This document shows positions 9,351-19,092 of a stretch of 64,000 nt of DNA, piece after piece. This DNA comes from Rhodonellum sp041748555 (lineage in GTDB: Bacteria > Bacteroidota > Bacteroidia > Cytophagales > Cyclobacteriaceae), in the NCBI GenBank assembly GCA_041748555.1, contig JBGTDA010000048.1, positions 61,639 to 125,638 of the forward strand, written 5' to 3'. The position numbers and the translations under genes were made by a program. The notes beneath the pieces were generated by a model, which saw only the letters and a program-made list of their open reading frames with translations, did no database searches and was not told where the DNA came from. Each line of letters starts with the position of its first letter. The first letter of the stretch is position 1.

Positions 9351-10004
9351 ATGAAAAAATTATTGTATTTATTTTCAATTTGCTTTATCTCTAGCTCATG
9401 TGGACCCCGGGAAAGGGTAAGCAGGGACGTTTTCGATGAGGTGAATAAAAGTATGGAGGTAAAAAAACTGAATGAAGCAGACATTATCCAGGAAGCGATG
9501 TTGTGGGGTGAGGAAATCAGTTCGACTGCACAGGAACAGTTGATGACTGCATTAAAGGAAGCTGTTGCCGAAAAAGGTGTAAGTGATGCCATAAGTTTCT
9601 GCAATGTCAATGCCCTTCCGATATTGAATGAGATAAGTGAAAATTATGGTGTGGAGGTTAGGAGGGTTTCCAATAAATACAGAAATCCGGAAGACAAACC
9701 TTTGCCTGAAGAAGAAGTCCTTATGGAAGCTTATGAGTACAATGCCGAACAGGGATCCGAAAGTGGCACCAATATCCAAAAACTACAGGATGGAGAAGTT
9801 CTGCTTTTTACCAAAGCCATAATTGTTCCGAATGCCTTTTGTCTCAATTGTCACGGAGAACCCGGTCAGGACATCAATGCAGAAACACAAGAAATCCTTC
9901 AAGAACTGTATCCCCAGGATAAAGCAACCGGACATACCGTGGGAAGTCTGAGGGGAATGTGGAGCATTAAGATTCCAAGAAAGGAAGTTGTGAAAAGGTT
10001 GTAA
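9351..10004 (+). CDS. Tll0287-like (DUF3365) heme-binding lipoprotein
   Basis: The start is placed at the ATG at 9351 (217 residues), because it opens directly into a lipoprotein signal (MKKLLYLFS...ISSSC, Cys18). A 7-codon upstream ATG at 9330 is less likely. The protein has one CLNCH heme-c motif at about residues 164-168, followed by GEPG, and a C-terminal GSLRGMWSIKIP segment typical of the Tll0287-like/DUF3365 sensor fold. It is predicted to be a periplasmic c-type heme lipoprotein that may sense redox state or small ligands. It stands alone, 582 bases ahead of the SusC cluster. Confidence 0.82.
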   Translation: MKKLLYLFSICFISSSCGPRERVSRDVFDEVNKSMEVKKLNEADIIQEAMLWGEEISSTAQEQLMTALKEAVAEKGVSDAISFCNVNALPILNEISENYGVEVRRVSNKYRNPEDKPLPEEEVLMEAYEYNAEQGSESGTNIQKLQDGEVLLFTKAIIVPNAFCLNCHGEPGQDINAETQEILQELYPQDKATGHTVGSLRGMWSIKIPRKEVVKRL

Positions 10005-10586
10005 AGGAAAATGAAGGATGTCAAACTAATCGACAGAAAAGTTCTGGATTTTATTCTGCCTAAAATTAATCCAGGCATTATTTTGATGTTTTTTCTCGTT
10101 TTCAACCACTCACAGGCATATCTGCAAAAACCACCTCTGAATTAGAAAGAGTACTCGAGGAAGTAGGATCACTGGTTAATAAATATTTTTAATACCGGTA
10201 GAACTTGCTCAGTTAAACGGTGTTTGGTGTCCTAAAAAATGTCGTGATTATTAAAATCTTACTCTCAAATTAATTCCCTTAGAAAAATATTCAGCTTTCA
10301 GCAACACCTTGAAAATGATTTTTAAAAAAACAATTTGATTAGGCCCTACCCCACTCCTCCATAAAACCTACCACTTATCATCGATAATATATTATGTATC
10401 AAAAATACACCTAAGAAAATAATTAACATAATCTTTATTTAACTAATTTATTTCTTGAGAATGTCATATAACCTCAATTTAATTTGCGTAAATCAATTAT
10501 ATTCCCATTCTTTATTTTGTTTGTTTTTCAATCGGAAGTTGTTTTAATTTGATGAAGTGTATGTTTAACATTTAACTAAACCCATA
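10005..10586. other. long intergenic region before the SusC cluster
   Basis: This is AT-rich. The first 190 bases hold two short overlapping frames (10011-10142 and one ending at 10192 with ISAKTTSELERVLEEVG) that look like a decayed gene fragment, but I do not recognise it. The last 100 bases presumably hold the susC promoter. TATTTTG near 10513 loosely resembles a Bacteroidota -7 box without a well-spaced -33 partner. Confidence 0.35.
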
Positions 10587-13500
10587 ATGGAAAAAATTTT
10601 TACCAAGCTAAAGCCTTTATGCTTTATATTATTAATGCTGTTCTGGTGTTTGCCGGAAACATCATTAGCGCAGACCCGACAGATCAGCGGGGTAGTGATA
10701 TCAGGGGAGGATAATCTTCCTCTGCCCGGTGTATCAGTTCTTATTAAGGGAACAACGAGAGGTACTGTAACGGATATTGATGGGAATTATACAGTCTCCG
10801 TGAATTCGGGTGATGAGGTTTTGACCTTTTCTTTTATTGGTTTTGCCCCTCAGGAAATTCCAATCGGCAGCCAAAATCAAATCAATATCACGCTTGCCCC
10901 TGACTTGCAGTCACTGAGTGAAGTGATTGTCGTCGGATATGGTGAGCAGAGAAAGGAAACCATTACCGGATCCGTTGCCACTGTCAAAGGTCAGGAACTG
11001 GCAAAATCCCCTGCACTCAACCTTACCAACTCGATAGCGGGTAGAATGCCCGGCGTAATAGCTGTAAACAGAAGCGGAGAGCCGGGTTATGATGGATCAG
11101 GTATCCGGATCCGTGGTTCTAATACCTTAGGTAATAATGATGCATTGATTGTTATCGATGGTATTCCGGCAAGAGCTGGTGGTATAGAAAGGTTGAACCC
11201 AAATGATATTGAATCTATTTCAGTATTGAAAGATGCGTCAGCTGCTATATATGGAGCACGTGCAGCAAACGGTGTAATCCTCGTTACCACAAAAAGAGGT
11301 ACCTCAGGAAAACCTGAATTGAGCTATCAGTTCAATCAAGGTTTTGCTCAACCTGCTTTGATACCAAGATTGGCCAATGCTGCCCAATATGGCGAAATGT
11401 TAAATGACTTGAGCGTTTATGAATTACCGGTTTCAGAATGGCAGGCAGCAAATGATGCTTTCAAAAGTGATGGTGTCTTTACCAGACCAAACGGCCAAAT
11501 AAGGAATGCCCCATTTACTCCTGATGCTTTAGCCCAATATCGTGCAGGTGATGATCCTTGGAACTATCCAAATACTGACTGGTATGGCGAAACGCTTAAA
11601 ACATGGTCTCCCCAATCCAGACACAATCTTCAATTGAACGGAGGAAGCGAAAACATCAAGTATTTCACTTCCATAGGGTATCAAAATCAGGATGCATATT
11701 ATAAGAATTCCGCAACCGGATATAAGCAATATGACATGCGTCTAAATCTCGATGCAAAGATCAATGATTACATCGACTTACAAATAGGTATTTTGGGAAG
11801 GCAGGAATCAAGATTTTTTCCCACACGAGGAGCAGGAGCAATCTTTAGAATGCAGATGCGGGGAAAACCAAACGAGCCGGCATACTGGCCTGACGGAAGA
11901 CCCGGACCGGATATCGAAAATGGTGAGAATCCTGTTGTAATCACTACAAATGCTACCGGTTATGATAGAGACACAAGGGATTACTTCCAGACAAACGGAA
12001 CCCTGACTATCAAAATTCCGGGAGTGGAAGGATTGAAGTTTCAGGGAACCGCATCAGTGGATAAATTGAGCAGGTTCCTGAAAAGATGGGAAACTCCTTG
12101 GACACTTTATCAAAGAGGTACCGGATTGGATGCAAATGGCAATCCCAATTTGGTGGCAACTGAAAGAGGACCGGCTGAGCCTAGGTTAAGACAAGAAAAC
12201 ATCAATCAGTTAAATATTTTATTGGGAGGTGTTTTTACATATGACAAAAAATTTGGCGATCATAGTTTTCAGGCATTGGCAGGGACAAACAGAGAAACTG
12301 TCAATGGAGATAATTTCATGGCTTACAGAAGATTCTTTATCTCCGAAGCCATTGACCAGATGTTTGCAGGCGGAGATGCTGAAAAGGATAACAGTGGCGG
12401 AGCATTTGAAAGAGCCCGACTGAATTATTTCGGTAGGGTTGGCTATAACTATCAGGAAAAATATCTTGCTGAATTCTTATGGAGATATGATGCTTCCTAT
12501 ATTTTCCCTGAAGCAACCCGATATGGATTTTTCCCGGGAATCATGCTAGGATGGGTGGTTTCTGAAGAATCGTTCTGGAAAAACTCTCTTCCTGCATTTG
12601 ACTTCTTCAAGATCCGTGGATCTTGGGGACAGATGGGGAATGACCAGATTTTCTATAGTGGCAGTTTGCAGGAATACCAGTTCCTTTCTACTTATGGTTT
12701 CAGAAGCCATATTTTAGAAGGTACTGAAGTGAAGACACTTTATGAAACAAGGGTTCCTAACAATGCAATTACCTGGGAAGTGGCCAATAACAGCAACATC
12801 GGTATTGAAGGGCAATTACTTCAGGGTAAGCTTTTCTTCGAATTGGATGCATTTTATAACAAAAGAACGAACATCCTTTGGAGAAAAGATGCCTCTGTTC
12901 CCGAAAGTACAGGATTGGCATCTTTATTACCGGCTGAAAATATAGGTGAAGTAGAAAACAAAGGTTTTGATGTGTTGTTAGGAGTAAGAGGCCGAAAGGG
13001 TGAATTCAATTATAGCTTGAGTGTAAACGGTGGATATGCAAAGAACCGGATTCTTTTCTGGGATGAGCCTCCTGGAGCAGAAGAATGGCAAAGATCAACC
13101 GGTAGACCAATTGGAGCTCCGGGACCGATTTATATCTATGATGGTGTATTCAGAGATCAGGCCGATATCGACCGAACCACATTGGATTACTCCGCAATTA
13201 CAAACGAGTTGAGACCAGGTGATATGAAGTTCCAGGATGTTGACGGAGACGGTGCCATTACTCCAACTGACCAGGTCAGATTAGACAGGAACAACATCCC
13301 GAGATTCCAGGGAGGTTTGAATTTCACTGCTAACTTCAGAAACTTTGATATGTCAATTCTTTTCCAAGGTGCTGCAGGGGCAGTTACATTTGTAAGTGCT
13401 GGCGAGTCAGGAAACATTGGTAACTATCTTTCTGAATTCTATGAAAACAGATGGACCGTGGAAAACCCAAGCAGTGTGGATCCAAGGATTGCAAACAGAA

Positions 13501-13763
13501 GTGATCAGTATTTTTCCTCCAACAATACTTACTGGTACAGAAATTCTGATTATGTAAGGTTAAAAAACCTTGAAATCGGATATAACTTGCCGGTTCAAAT
13601 CGGTCAAAAAGTAGGAATCAATAATGTAAGGTTTTATGTCAATGGTTTGAATTTGTTGACATGGGATAAATTGGGGATTTACGATCCGGAATCCGATGCT
13701 TCCACAGGCCAGTACTATCCACAGGCCAGGGTTATCAACGGAGGATTTTCTGTGACATTTTAA
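10587..13763 (+). CDS. SusC/RagA-family TonB-linked outer-membrane transporter
   Basis: This 1058-residue protein has a signal peptide (1-29, ending SLAQ), a carboxypeptidase-regulatory-like beta-sandwich (about 33-110, GVSVLIKGTTRGTVTDIDGN), a TonB-box-like stretch near EVIVVGYG and a plug domain (about 125-235, with LNPNDIESISVLKDASAA and YGARAANGVILVTTKRG). The rest is a 22-strand-type barrel ending in an aromatic residue (VTF). It moves a bulky ligand across the outer membrane using TonB energy together with SusD. It begins a co-directional cluster with SusD 19 bases downstream. The ligand is not deducible: no polysaccharide lyase or glycosidase follows, so the target may not be a classical glycan. 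Confidence 0.95.
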   Translation: MEKIFTKLKPLCFILLMLFWCLPETSLAQTRQISGVVISGEDNLPLPGVSVLIKGTTRGTVTDIDGNYTVSVNSGDEVLTFSFIGFAPQEIPIGSQNQINITLAPDLQSLSEVIVVGYGEQRKETITGSVATVKGQELAKSPALNLTNSIAGRMPGVIAVNRSGEPGYDGSGIRIRGSNTLGNNDALIVIDGIPARAGGIERLNPNDIESISVLKDASAAIYGARAANGVILVTTKRGTSGKPELSYQFNQGFAQPALIPRLANAAQYGEMLNDLSVYELPVSEWQAANDAFKSDGVFTRPNGQIRNAPFTPDALAQYRAGDDPWNYPNTDWYGETLKTWSPQSRHNLQLNGGSENIKYFTSIGYQNQDAYYKNSATGYKQYDMRLNLDAKINDYIDLQIGILGRQESRFFPTRGAGAIFRMQMRGKPNEPAYWPDGRPGPDIENGENPVVITTNATGYDRDTRDYFQTNGTLTIKIPGVEGLKFQGTASVDKLSRFLKRWETPWTLYQRGTGLDANGNPNLVATERGPAEPRLRQENINQLNILLGGVFTYDKKFGDHSFQALAGTNRETVNGDNFMAYRRFFISEAIDQMFAGGDAEKDNSGGAFERARLNYFGRVGYNYQEKYLAEFLWRYDASYIFPEATRYGFFPGIMLGWVVSEESFWKNSLPAFDFFKIRGSWGQMGNDQIFYSGSLQEYQFLSTYGFRSHILEGTEVKTLYETRVPNNAITWEVANNSNIGIEGQLLQGKLFFELDAFYNKRTNILWRKDASVPESTGLASLLPAENIGEVENKGFDVLLGVRGRKGEFNYSLSVNGGYAKNRILFWDEPPGAEEWQRSTGRPIGAPGPIYIYDGVFRDQADIDRTTLDYSAITNELRPGDMKFQDVDGDGAITPTDQVRLDRNNIPRFQGGLNFTANFRNFDMSILFQGAAGAVTFVSAGESGNIGNYLSEFYENRWTVENPSSVDPRIANRSDQYFSSNNTYWYRNSDYVRLKNLEIGYNLPVQIGQKVGINNVRFYVNGLNLLTWDKLGIYDPESDASTGQYYPQARVINGGFSVTF

Positions 13764-13782
13764 ATATTAGAGAATTAAAAAC

Positions 13783-15642
13783 ATGATAAAATATAAATCA
13801 ATTTACGTACTGGCAGCCTTTGTGGGACTCACAATGTGGAGCTGCAACGACGATTTCTTGGACACTCAGCCATTAGGTGAGGTATCTGAATCATTGGTAT
13901 GGTCTGATCCGGGACTAGCGGAAGCATTTGTTACCGATATTTATGGCGGATTGGTTTGGGGAGGCTTTAATGAGCAAGCACTCGCTTCTCTTACAGATGA
14001 AGCGATATTCACTCATCCTGGACGAAACATTAACACGGTCACAGAAGCAAGATCCAATCCCCAAAACCCTGGATGGATAGATGCTTCAAGGTCTTGGAAC
14101 AATATGTTCAACAGACTTAGATCCACAAATATTGCCATTGAAAACCTAACAGATCCACAATTTGAAAACACAAGTGGAATTGCAGATCGATTATTGGGTG
14201 AAGCTACTTTTATGAGGGCTTATTTTTCTCATCAGTTATTGAGAAATTATGGAGGTTTTCCTATATCCAATAGAACCAATTTTTTAGGTGAGGACACTTA
14301 TGAAGTGCCAAGAAACACCTTTGAAGAATGTGTTAATTTTATCATAAGTGATTTGGATAATGCAGCCCAACTACTGGAAGGTCACAACCTGATAAGGGGA
14401 AGGGCCAACAAGGAAGCGGCTTTGGCCTTGAAATCCAGAGTGTTATTATATGCGGCCAGTGACCTTCATGATATTCCTACAGCTTCTGCAAATTCTTCTG
14501 TAATTGCAGGATATGCCCATCCGGAGCTTATTGGATATGTCAGTGGCAACCAAATGGAAAGATGGCAAAAAGCACAAAATGCTGCTTCAGAAGCCTTGGC
14601 AATAATGTCCGGAAATGAATTGAATCACTCTGAACCGGTTGATCCTGAAACTGCCAAAACCATCTATATAAACAATTCCCTTTCCAGAAACGGAGGAGAA
14701 AATGAGATGATTTTCGGTCGTTATTATTTAAGCTCAAAACCTGAATGGGGAGGTAGACAAGGTTTGTTCAACGGACCCAACGGTTATAACAACTGGGCTG
14801 GTAATACTCCTGTTCAATTGCTTATCGATGATTATCAAATGATGGACGGATCGGAATTTGACTGGAGTAATCCTGAACATGCAAGTGCGCCATATGAGGA
14901 TAGAGATCCACGATTTTATGCGACATTCTTGTATGAAGGTGCTCCATGGAAACCAAGATCACCTGCCAATCAGGCTCGTGATCCTCTGGGACAAATCCAG
15001 ACAGGAACGTATGAAGTTGTAAACAGTGCGGGTGAAAAAGTTACTCACTTTGGTTTGGATACCCGTAACAGTCCGATAGAGGACTGGAACGGAAGCTATA
15101 CAGGCTATTATGTGAGAAAATTTGTGGAGCCTGATCCAACTTTTGTTGATCAGAACACCTGGCAGGAAATTCCTTGGCCTGCTCTTCGTGTGACTGAGGT
15201 AGTACTCAATTATGTGGAAGCCTCCATAGAAGTCGGTCAGGAAGAAGAAGCGCGGTCATGGCTGAATAAGATCCGATTCAGAGCGGGTATGCCTGCCATC
15301 ACAGCATCCGGTGAAGCCCTAAAAGAAGCCTATATTAACGAAAGAAGAGTTGAAATGTCTTTTGAAGAGCAACGCTACTACGATGTCAGAAGATGGATGA
15401 TCGCATCGGAGACTTTGGGCAGGCAAGCCAACGGTATCCAGGTCAGAGGTACTTTGAAACCCGGCGAGAGTGTTTCTATTTATAGATATGATCCAACTGT
15501 CTATAATTATACCTATTCTGTATTCGAAATTGACCCGGGTAAAGAAAACAGGTTGTGGCTGGATAAGCAGTACTGGATGCCGATTCATTTTGATGAGATG
15601 AACAGGAATGCAGAACTGATCCAAAACCCGGGATATGAATAA
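13783..15642 (+). CDS. SusD/RagB-family substrate-binding lipoprotein
   Basis: This 619-residue protein has a lipoprotein signal with Cys21 (TMWSCND), followed by the SusD opening FLDTQPLGEVSES. The TPR-rich SusD core follows, and the C-terminal region contains YINERRVEMSFEEQRYYDVRRW, of which the INERRVEMSFEEQRYYD part is diagnostic of the family. It forms the lid over the SusC barrel on the outer face of the outer membrane and captures the ligand. It sits 19 bases after susC, so the genes are surely co-transcribed. A hairpin (15674-15709) lies between it and the next gene and may reduce downstream transcription. Confidence 0.95.
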   Translation: MIKYKSIYVLAAFVGLTMWSCNDDFLDTQPLGEVSESLVWSDPGLAEAFVTDIYGGLVWGGFNEQALASLTDEAIFTHPGRNINTVTEARSNPQNPGWIDASRSWNNMFNRLRSTNIAIENLTDPQFENTSGIADRLLGEATFMRAYFSHQLLRNYGGFPISNRTNFLGEDTYEVPRNTFEECVNFIISDLDNAAQLLEGHNLIRGRANKEAALALKSRVLLYAASDLHDIPTASANSSVIAGYAHPELIGYVSGNQMERWQKAQNAASEALAIMSGNELNHSEPVDPETAKTIYINNSLSRNGGENEMIFGRYYLSSKPEWGGRQGLFNGPNGYNNWAGNTPVQLLIDDYQMMDGSEFDWSNPEHASAPYEDRDPRFYATFLYEGAPWKPRSPANQARDPLGQIQTGTYEVVNSAGEKVTHFGLDTRNSPIEDWNGSYTGYYVRKFVEPDPTFVDQNTWQEIPWPALRVTEVVLNYVEASIEVGQEEEARSWLNKIRFRAGMPAITASGEALKEAYINERRVEMSFEEQRYYDVRRWMIASETLGRQANGIQVRGTLKPGESVSIYRYDPTVYNYTYSVFEIDPGKENRLWLDKQYWMPIHFDEMNRNAELIQNPGYE

Positions 15643-15673
15643 ATAATCCCGTTCTATTATAAATAATTTCCGG

Positions 15674-15709
15674 CAGCTTAGCTTAAATTGCATGATTTAG
15701 GCTAAGTTG
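15674..15709 (+). terminator. hairpin after susD, possible partial terminator
   Basis: CAGCTTAGCTTAAA and TTTAGGCTAAGTTG pair over 14 positions with few mismatches around an 8-base loop, followed by a T/C-rich stretch. It lies between SusD and the VCBS gene. It lacks a clean U tract, so it may attenuate transcription or protect the susCD mRNA 3' end rather than stop transcription fully. Confidence 0.5.
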
Positions 15710-15744
15710 CTTCTTTCTGCCAAGCAGGTATATTAAATTGCTTC

Positions 15745-18700
15745 ATGCTTAAATTTCCCCTTGCCATATTTCCGGTCTTGGTATTCCAGCTTCTTCTATC
15801 CTGTAAAGGTCCCGCATCAAACGAAGGAAATAATCCTGATCAAGATCATATAATTCCGCTTTTTGAACTGCTTGCGCCTGAGGCAACAGGAATTGGATTT
15901 TCCAACACTTTAACCGAAGGTTTGAATACCAATGTATTGGTATATGAATATTTTTATAATGGAGGAGGAATCGCCATAGGAGATCTGGACGGAGATGGAT
16001 TGGATGATATTTATTTTACAGGGAATATGGTTCCCAATAAGCTATATCTCAATAAAGGTGATCTGAAATTCGAGGATATTACCATGACTGCACGTGTTGC
16101 AGGAAGATCGGGCCCCTGGGCAACAGGCGTGACCATGGCTGATGTCAACGGGGACGGACTTTTGGATATTTATGTTTGTTATTCCGGAAATCTGCCTCCG
16201 GAAAAAAGGCAGAATCAGCTTTTTATCAATCAGGGTTCCGATCAAACGGGTCTTCCTGTTTTTGAAGAACAAGCCGAACAATACGGACTGAACAGCGAAT
16301 CTTTTTCCACGCAGGCCATATTTTTTGATATGGATAAAGATGGGGACCTTGACATGTTTTTACTCAATCACAATCCCAAATCCTTGCCCGTTCTGGATCA
16401 TTCCAGTACTGCTGAAATCCTTCGTTATGAAGATCCGGCAGGTTCCCAGCTATTTAGAAATGACGACGGGAAATTTGTGGAAGTCACCAAATCCGCCGGA
16501 ATTCAGAATTCTGCACTTTCATATGGATTGGGAGTCGGCGTGGCAGATCTCAATGAAGACGGATGGCCGGATATCTATGTAAGCAATGATTATACTGCTC
16601 CTGATTTTTTATATATCAATAATAGGGACGGAACATTCACCGATCAAAGTCAGCAAGCACTCGGTCATATTTCCCAGTTTTCTATGGGCAGTGATCTTGC
16701 CGATATCAACAATGACGGATTGATAGATATTTATAGTTTGGATATGCTGCCCGAGGACAACAAAAGACAAAAACTTTTGATGGCTCCGGACAATTATGAG
16801 AAATTCGATTTTATGGTGGATGTAGGATTTCATCATCAGTATATGAGAAATATGCTGCATCTCAACAATGGAGACGGAACCTACAGTGAAATTGGTCAGC
16901 TGGCTAATATTTCCAATACTGATTGGAGTTGGTCAGCATTATTTGCTGATTTTGACAATGACGGATGGAAAGATTTGTATGTCACCAACGGGTACCAGCG
17001 GGATTATACCAATCTTGATTTTCTAAAGTACATGGGAGACTATGTACAGACGCATCAGGGAAATCTAAAAAGACAAAACATCCTTGAACTTGTGGGAAAA
17101 ATTCCTGCTTCGGACATAGGTAATTACCTTTTTAAGAATAACGGTAACCTTACTTTTTCAAATCAGACTTCCTCATGGGGATTGGATCATATCTCAAACA
17201 GCAACGGAGCTGCCTACGCTGATCTGGACAACGACGGAGATCTGGATCTGATTGTCAACAATGTGAATCAGGTGGCTTCCATTTTTGAAAACAAATCGGA
17301 TCAGGAAAATACTAATCGATACCTGAAAGTGGGATTAGAAGGGGAAGGGAATAACAGATTCGGACTGGGAGCGCAGATCACCATTCATTCCGGCGGGAAA
17401 ATCCAGCTGCAGGAACAGATGCCTACAAGAGGGTATCAATCCAGCGTTTCTCCCGTGATTCATTTTGGTTTGGGTGAAATAAAAAATATTGATTCCTTAA
17501 GAATAGAATGGCTGAGCGGAAAGGAGCAAAAAATCGAAAATGTTGAGGCAAATCAGTTATTGATTTTGAAAGAAGATGACGCCAAGATTACCTCTTCATC
17601 AATAGTAAATAACCCACCTAAACTATTCAAGGAAGCATCATTTCCGCATCAGATTCCTTCCAGATCTACTTTCAATGATTTCAAAAGGCAGGCTTTGATG
17701 ACCAATCCGATATCGGGATCCAAGGCCGCTCTCTCTAAGGGGGATATAAATGGAGACGGAATCGAGGATCTTTATGTTGGTGGGTTGGCGGGGTTTTCCG
17801 GAAAGCTATTTTTGGGTAACAAAAACGGCTCATTCAAAGCCCATCATCAATCCTATCTTTTTGAAGATTCCAAAGGTTCAGAAGATACTGAGGCATTGTT
17901 TTTTGATGCGGATGGAGACGGTCATCCGGATCTTTACATCACAAGTGGCGGTTATGGAAACTTTTTACCCGAAGATCCGCTTTTGCAAGATAGATTGTAT
18001 CTGAATGATGGTAAAGGTGGTTTTACAGTTTCCACAGAAAATCTTCCAAAGATGTTGAGCAGTACTTCATGTGTTAAAGCTACGGATATTGACGGCGATG
18101 GCGATCTTGATTTGTTTGTTGGAGGAAGAATCAAGCCGGGTTATTATCCCGAAACCTCTGAAAGCTATATACTTGTCAATGATGGTCAGGGGAATTTTAC
18201 CGATAGGACTTACTCTTTTTCCAAAGAACTTGCTGACTTGGGAATGGTTACGGATGCAGTTTGGACAGATTTAAACGGGGACGGTTTGGAGGATTTGGTA
18301 GTCGTAGGTGAATGGATGCCCGTATCGGTTTTTATGAATTCCGGTACAGCTTTGAACAATGAGACTAGAAACTATTTTGACAAGGAATTTACAGGTTGGT
18401 GGAATACAATAGTTTCTAAAGACATCAATGGAGATGGTAAGCCTGATCTGATTGTTGGAAATTATGGTTTGAACAGTCAGGTAAAAGCAAGTGCTGAGGA
18501 ACCTGCCGAACTGTATTATAAGGATTTTGACAACAATGGTTCAGTAGACCCTATTCTTACTTTTTATATCCAAGGAAAAAGATATCCCTATTTAACCAGA
18601 GATGAACTCCTGGAGCAGTTTACGAACAAAAGGGCAAAATTTTCCAACTATGAAAGTTATGCAGGAGCGGGCTTGGAAGATGTATTTTCTCCCGAGGAAT

Positions 18701-19092
18701 TAAAAGATGCAGAACATTTGGAGGCTATCACTTTGGAGTCATCTGTTTTTGTAATGGAAAATGAGGGAAAGTTTAAATTAAAAAAACTGCCTCCGGAGGC
18801 ACAATTTGCGCCGGTACACAGTATTGAAATTATGAAATCCCTAACATCAGGGGAAATTCTGTTGATTCTGGCAGGAAATTCTGAAACAGGACGGCTTCGT
18901 TTAGGTAAAATTGATGCGAATTACGGAATGGTATTTAGAGTGGATAATCAGGGAGAATTCCAATACATTCCCCAGCACAGATCCGGATTGAGTTTAAAAG
19001 GGGATACCAGAAACATATTGCAGATCGAAAATGACAGGTTCTTGTTTAATGTGGTTGGAAAAGGCTTGAAGGTATATGAATTACAGGAATAA
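15745..19092 (+). CDS. VCBS/FG-GAP repeat lipoprotein with ASPIC/UnbV domain
   Basis: This 1115-residue protein has a lipoprotein signal (LLLSC, Cys20). It contains two blocks of FG-GAP/VCBS repeats with calcium-loop motifs such as DLDGDGLDD, DVNGDGLLD, DNDGDLDL and DINGDGKPD. Between them, at about residues 530-615, is an ASPIC/UnbV module (GAQITIHSGGKIQLQEQMPT, then RIEWLSGKEQ). Such large cell-surface propellers regularly follow SusCD pairs in Cytophagales and probably bind ligand or scaffold partner proteins; no catalytic residues are known. The next gene overlaps its 3' end by 17 bases, which indicates translational coupling with the haloperoxidase-like protein. Confidence 0.9.
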   Translation: MLKFPLAIFPVLVFQLLLSCKGPASNEGNNPDQDHIIPLFELLAPEATGIGFSNTLTEGLNTNVLVYEYFYNGGGIAIGDLDGDGLDDIYFTGNMVPNKLYLNKGDLKFEDITMTARVAGRSGPWATGVTMADVNGDGLLDIYVCYSGNLPPEKRQNQLFINQGSDQTGLPVFEEQAEQYGLNSESFSTQAIFFDMDKDGDLDMFLLNHNPKSLPVLDHSSTAEILRYEDPAGSQLFRNDDGKFVEVTKSAGIQNSALSYGLGVGVADLNEDGWPDIYVSNDYTAPDFLYINNRDGTFTDQSQQALGHISQFSMGSDLADINNDGLIDIYSLDMLPEDNKRQKLLMAPDNYEKFDFMVDVGFHHQYMRNMLHLNNGDGTYSEIGQLANISNTDWSWSALFADFDNDGWKDLYVTNGYQRDYTNLDFLKYMGDYVQTHQGNLKRQNILELVGKIPASDIGNYLFKNNGNLTFSNQTSSWGLDHISNSNGAAYADLDNDGDLDLIVNNVNQVASIFENKSDQENTNRYLKVGLEGEGNNRFGLGAQITIHSGGKIQLQEQMPTRGYQSSVSPVIHFGLGEIKNIDSLRIEWLSGKEQKIENVEANQLLILKEDDAKITSSSIVNNPPKLFKEASFPHQIPSRSTFNDFKRQALMTNPISGSKAALSKGDINGDGIEDLYVGGLAGFSGKLFLGNKNGSFKAHHQSYLFEDSKGSEDTEALFFDADGDGHPDLYITSGGYGNFLPEDPLLQDRLYLNDGKGGFTVSTENLPKMLSSTSCVKATDIDGDGDLDLFVGGRIKPGYYPETSESYILVNDGQGNFTDRTYSFSKELADLGMVTDAVWTDLNGDGLEDLVVVGEWMPVSVFMNSGTALNNETRNYFDKEFTGWWNTIVSKDINGDGKPDLIVGNYGLNSQVKASAEEPAELYYKDFDNNGSVDPILTFYIQGKRYPYLTRDELLEQFTNKRAKFSNYESYAGAGLEDVFSPEELKDAEHLEAITLESSVFVMENEGKFKLKKLPPEAQFAPVHSIEIMKSLTSGEILLILAGNSETGRLRLGKIDANYGMVFRVDNQGEFQYIPQHRSGLSLKGDTRNILQIENDRFLFNVVGKGLKVYELQE

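Noticed and set aside
10011..10192. Short ORF (43 codons) and an overlapping frame ending ISAKTTSELERVLEEVG.
   Set aside because: Each looks weakly coding, but there is no recognisable domain and the frames overlap; kept only as a possible decayed fragment in the intergenic note.
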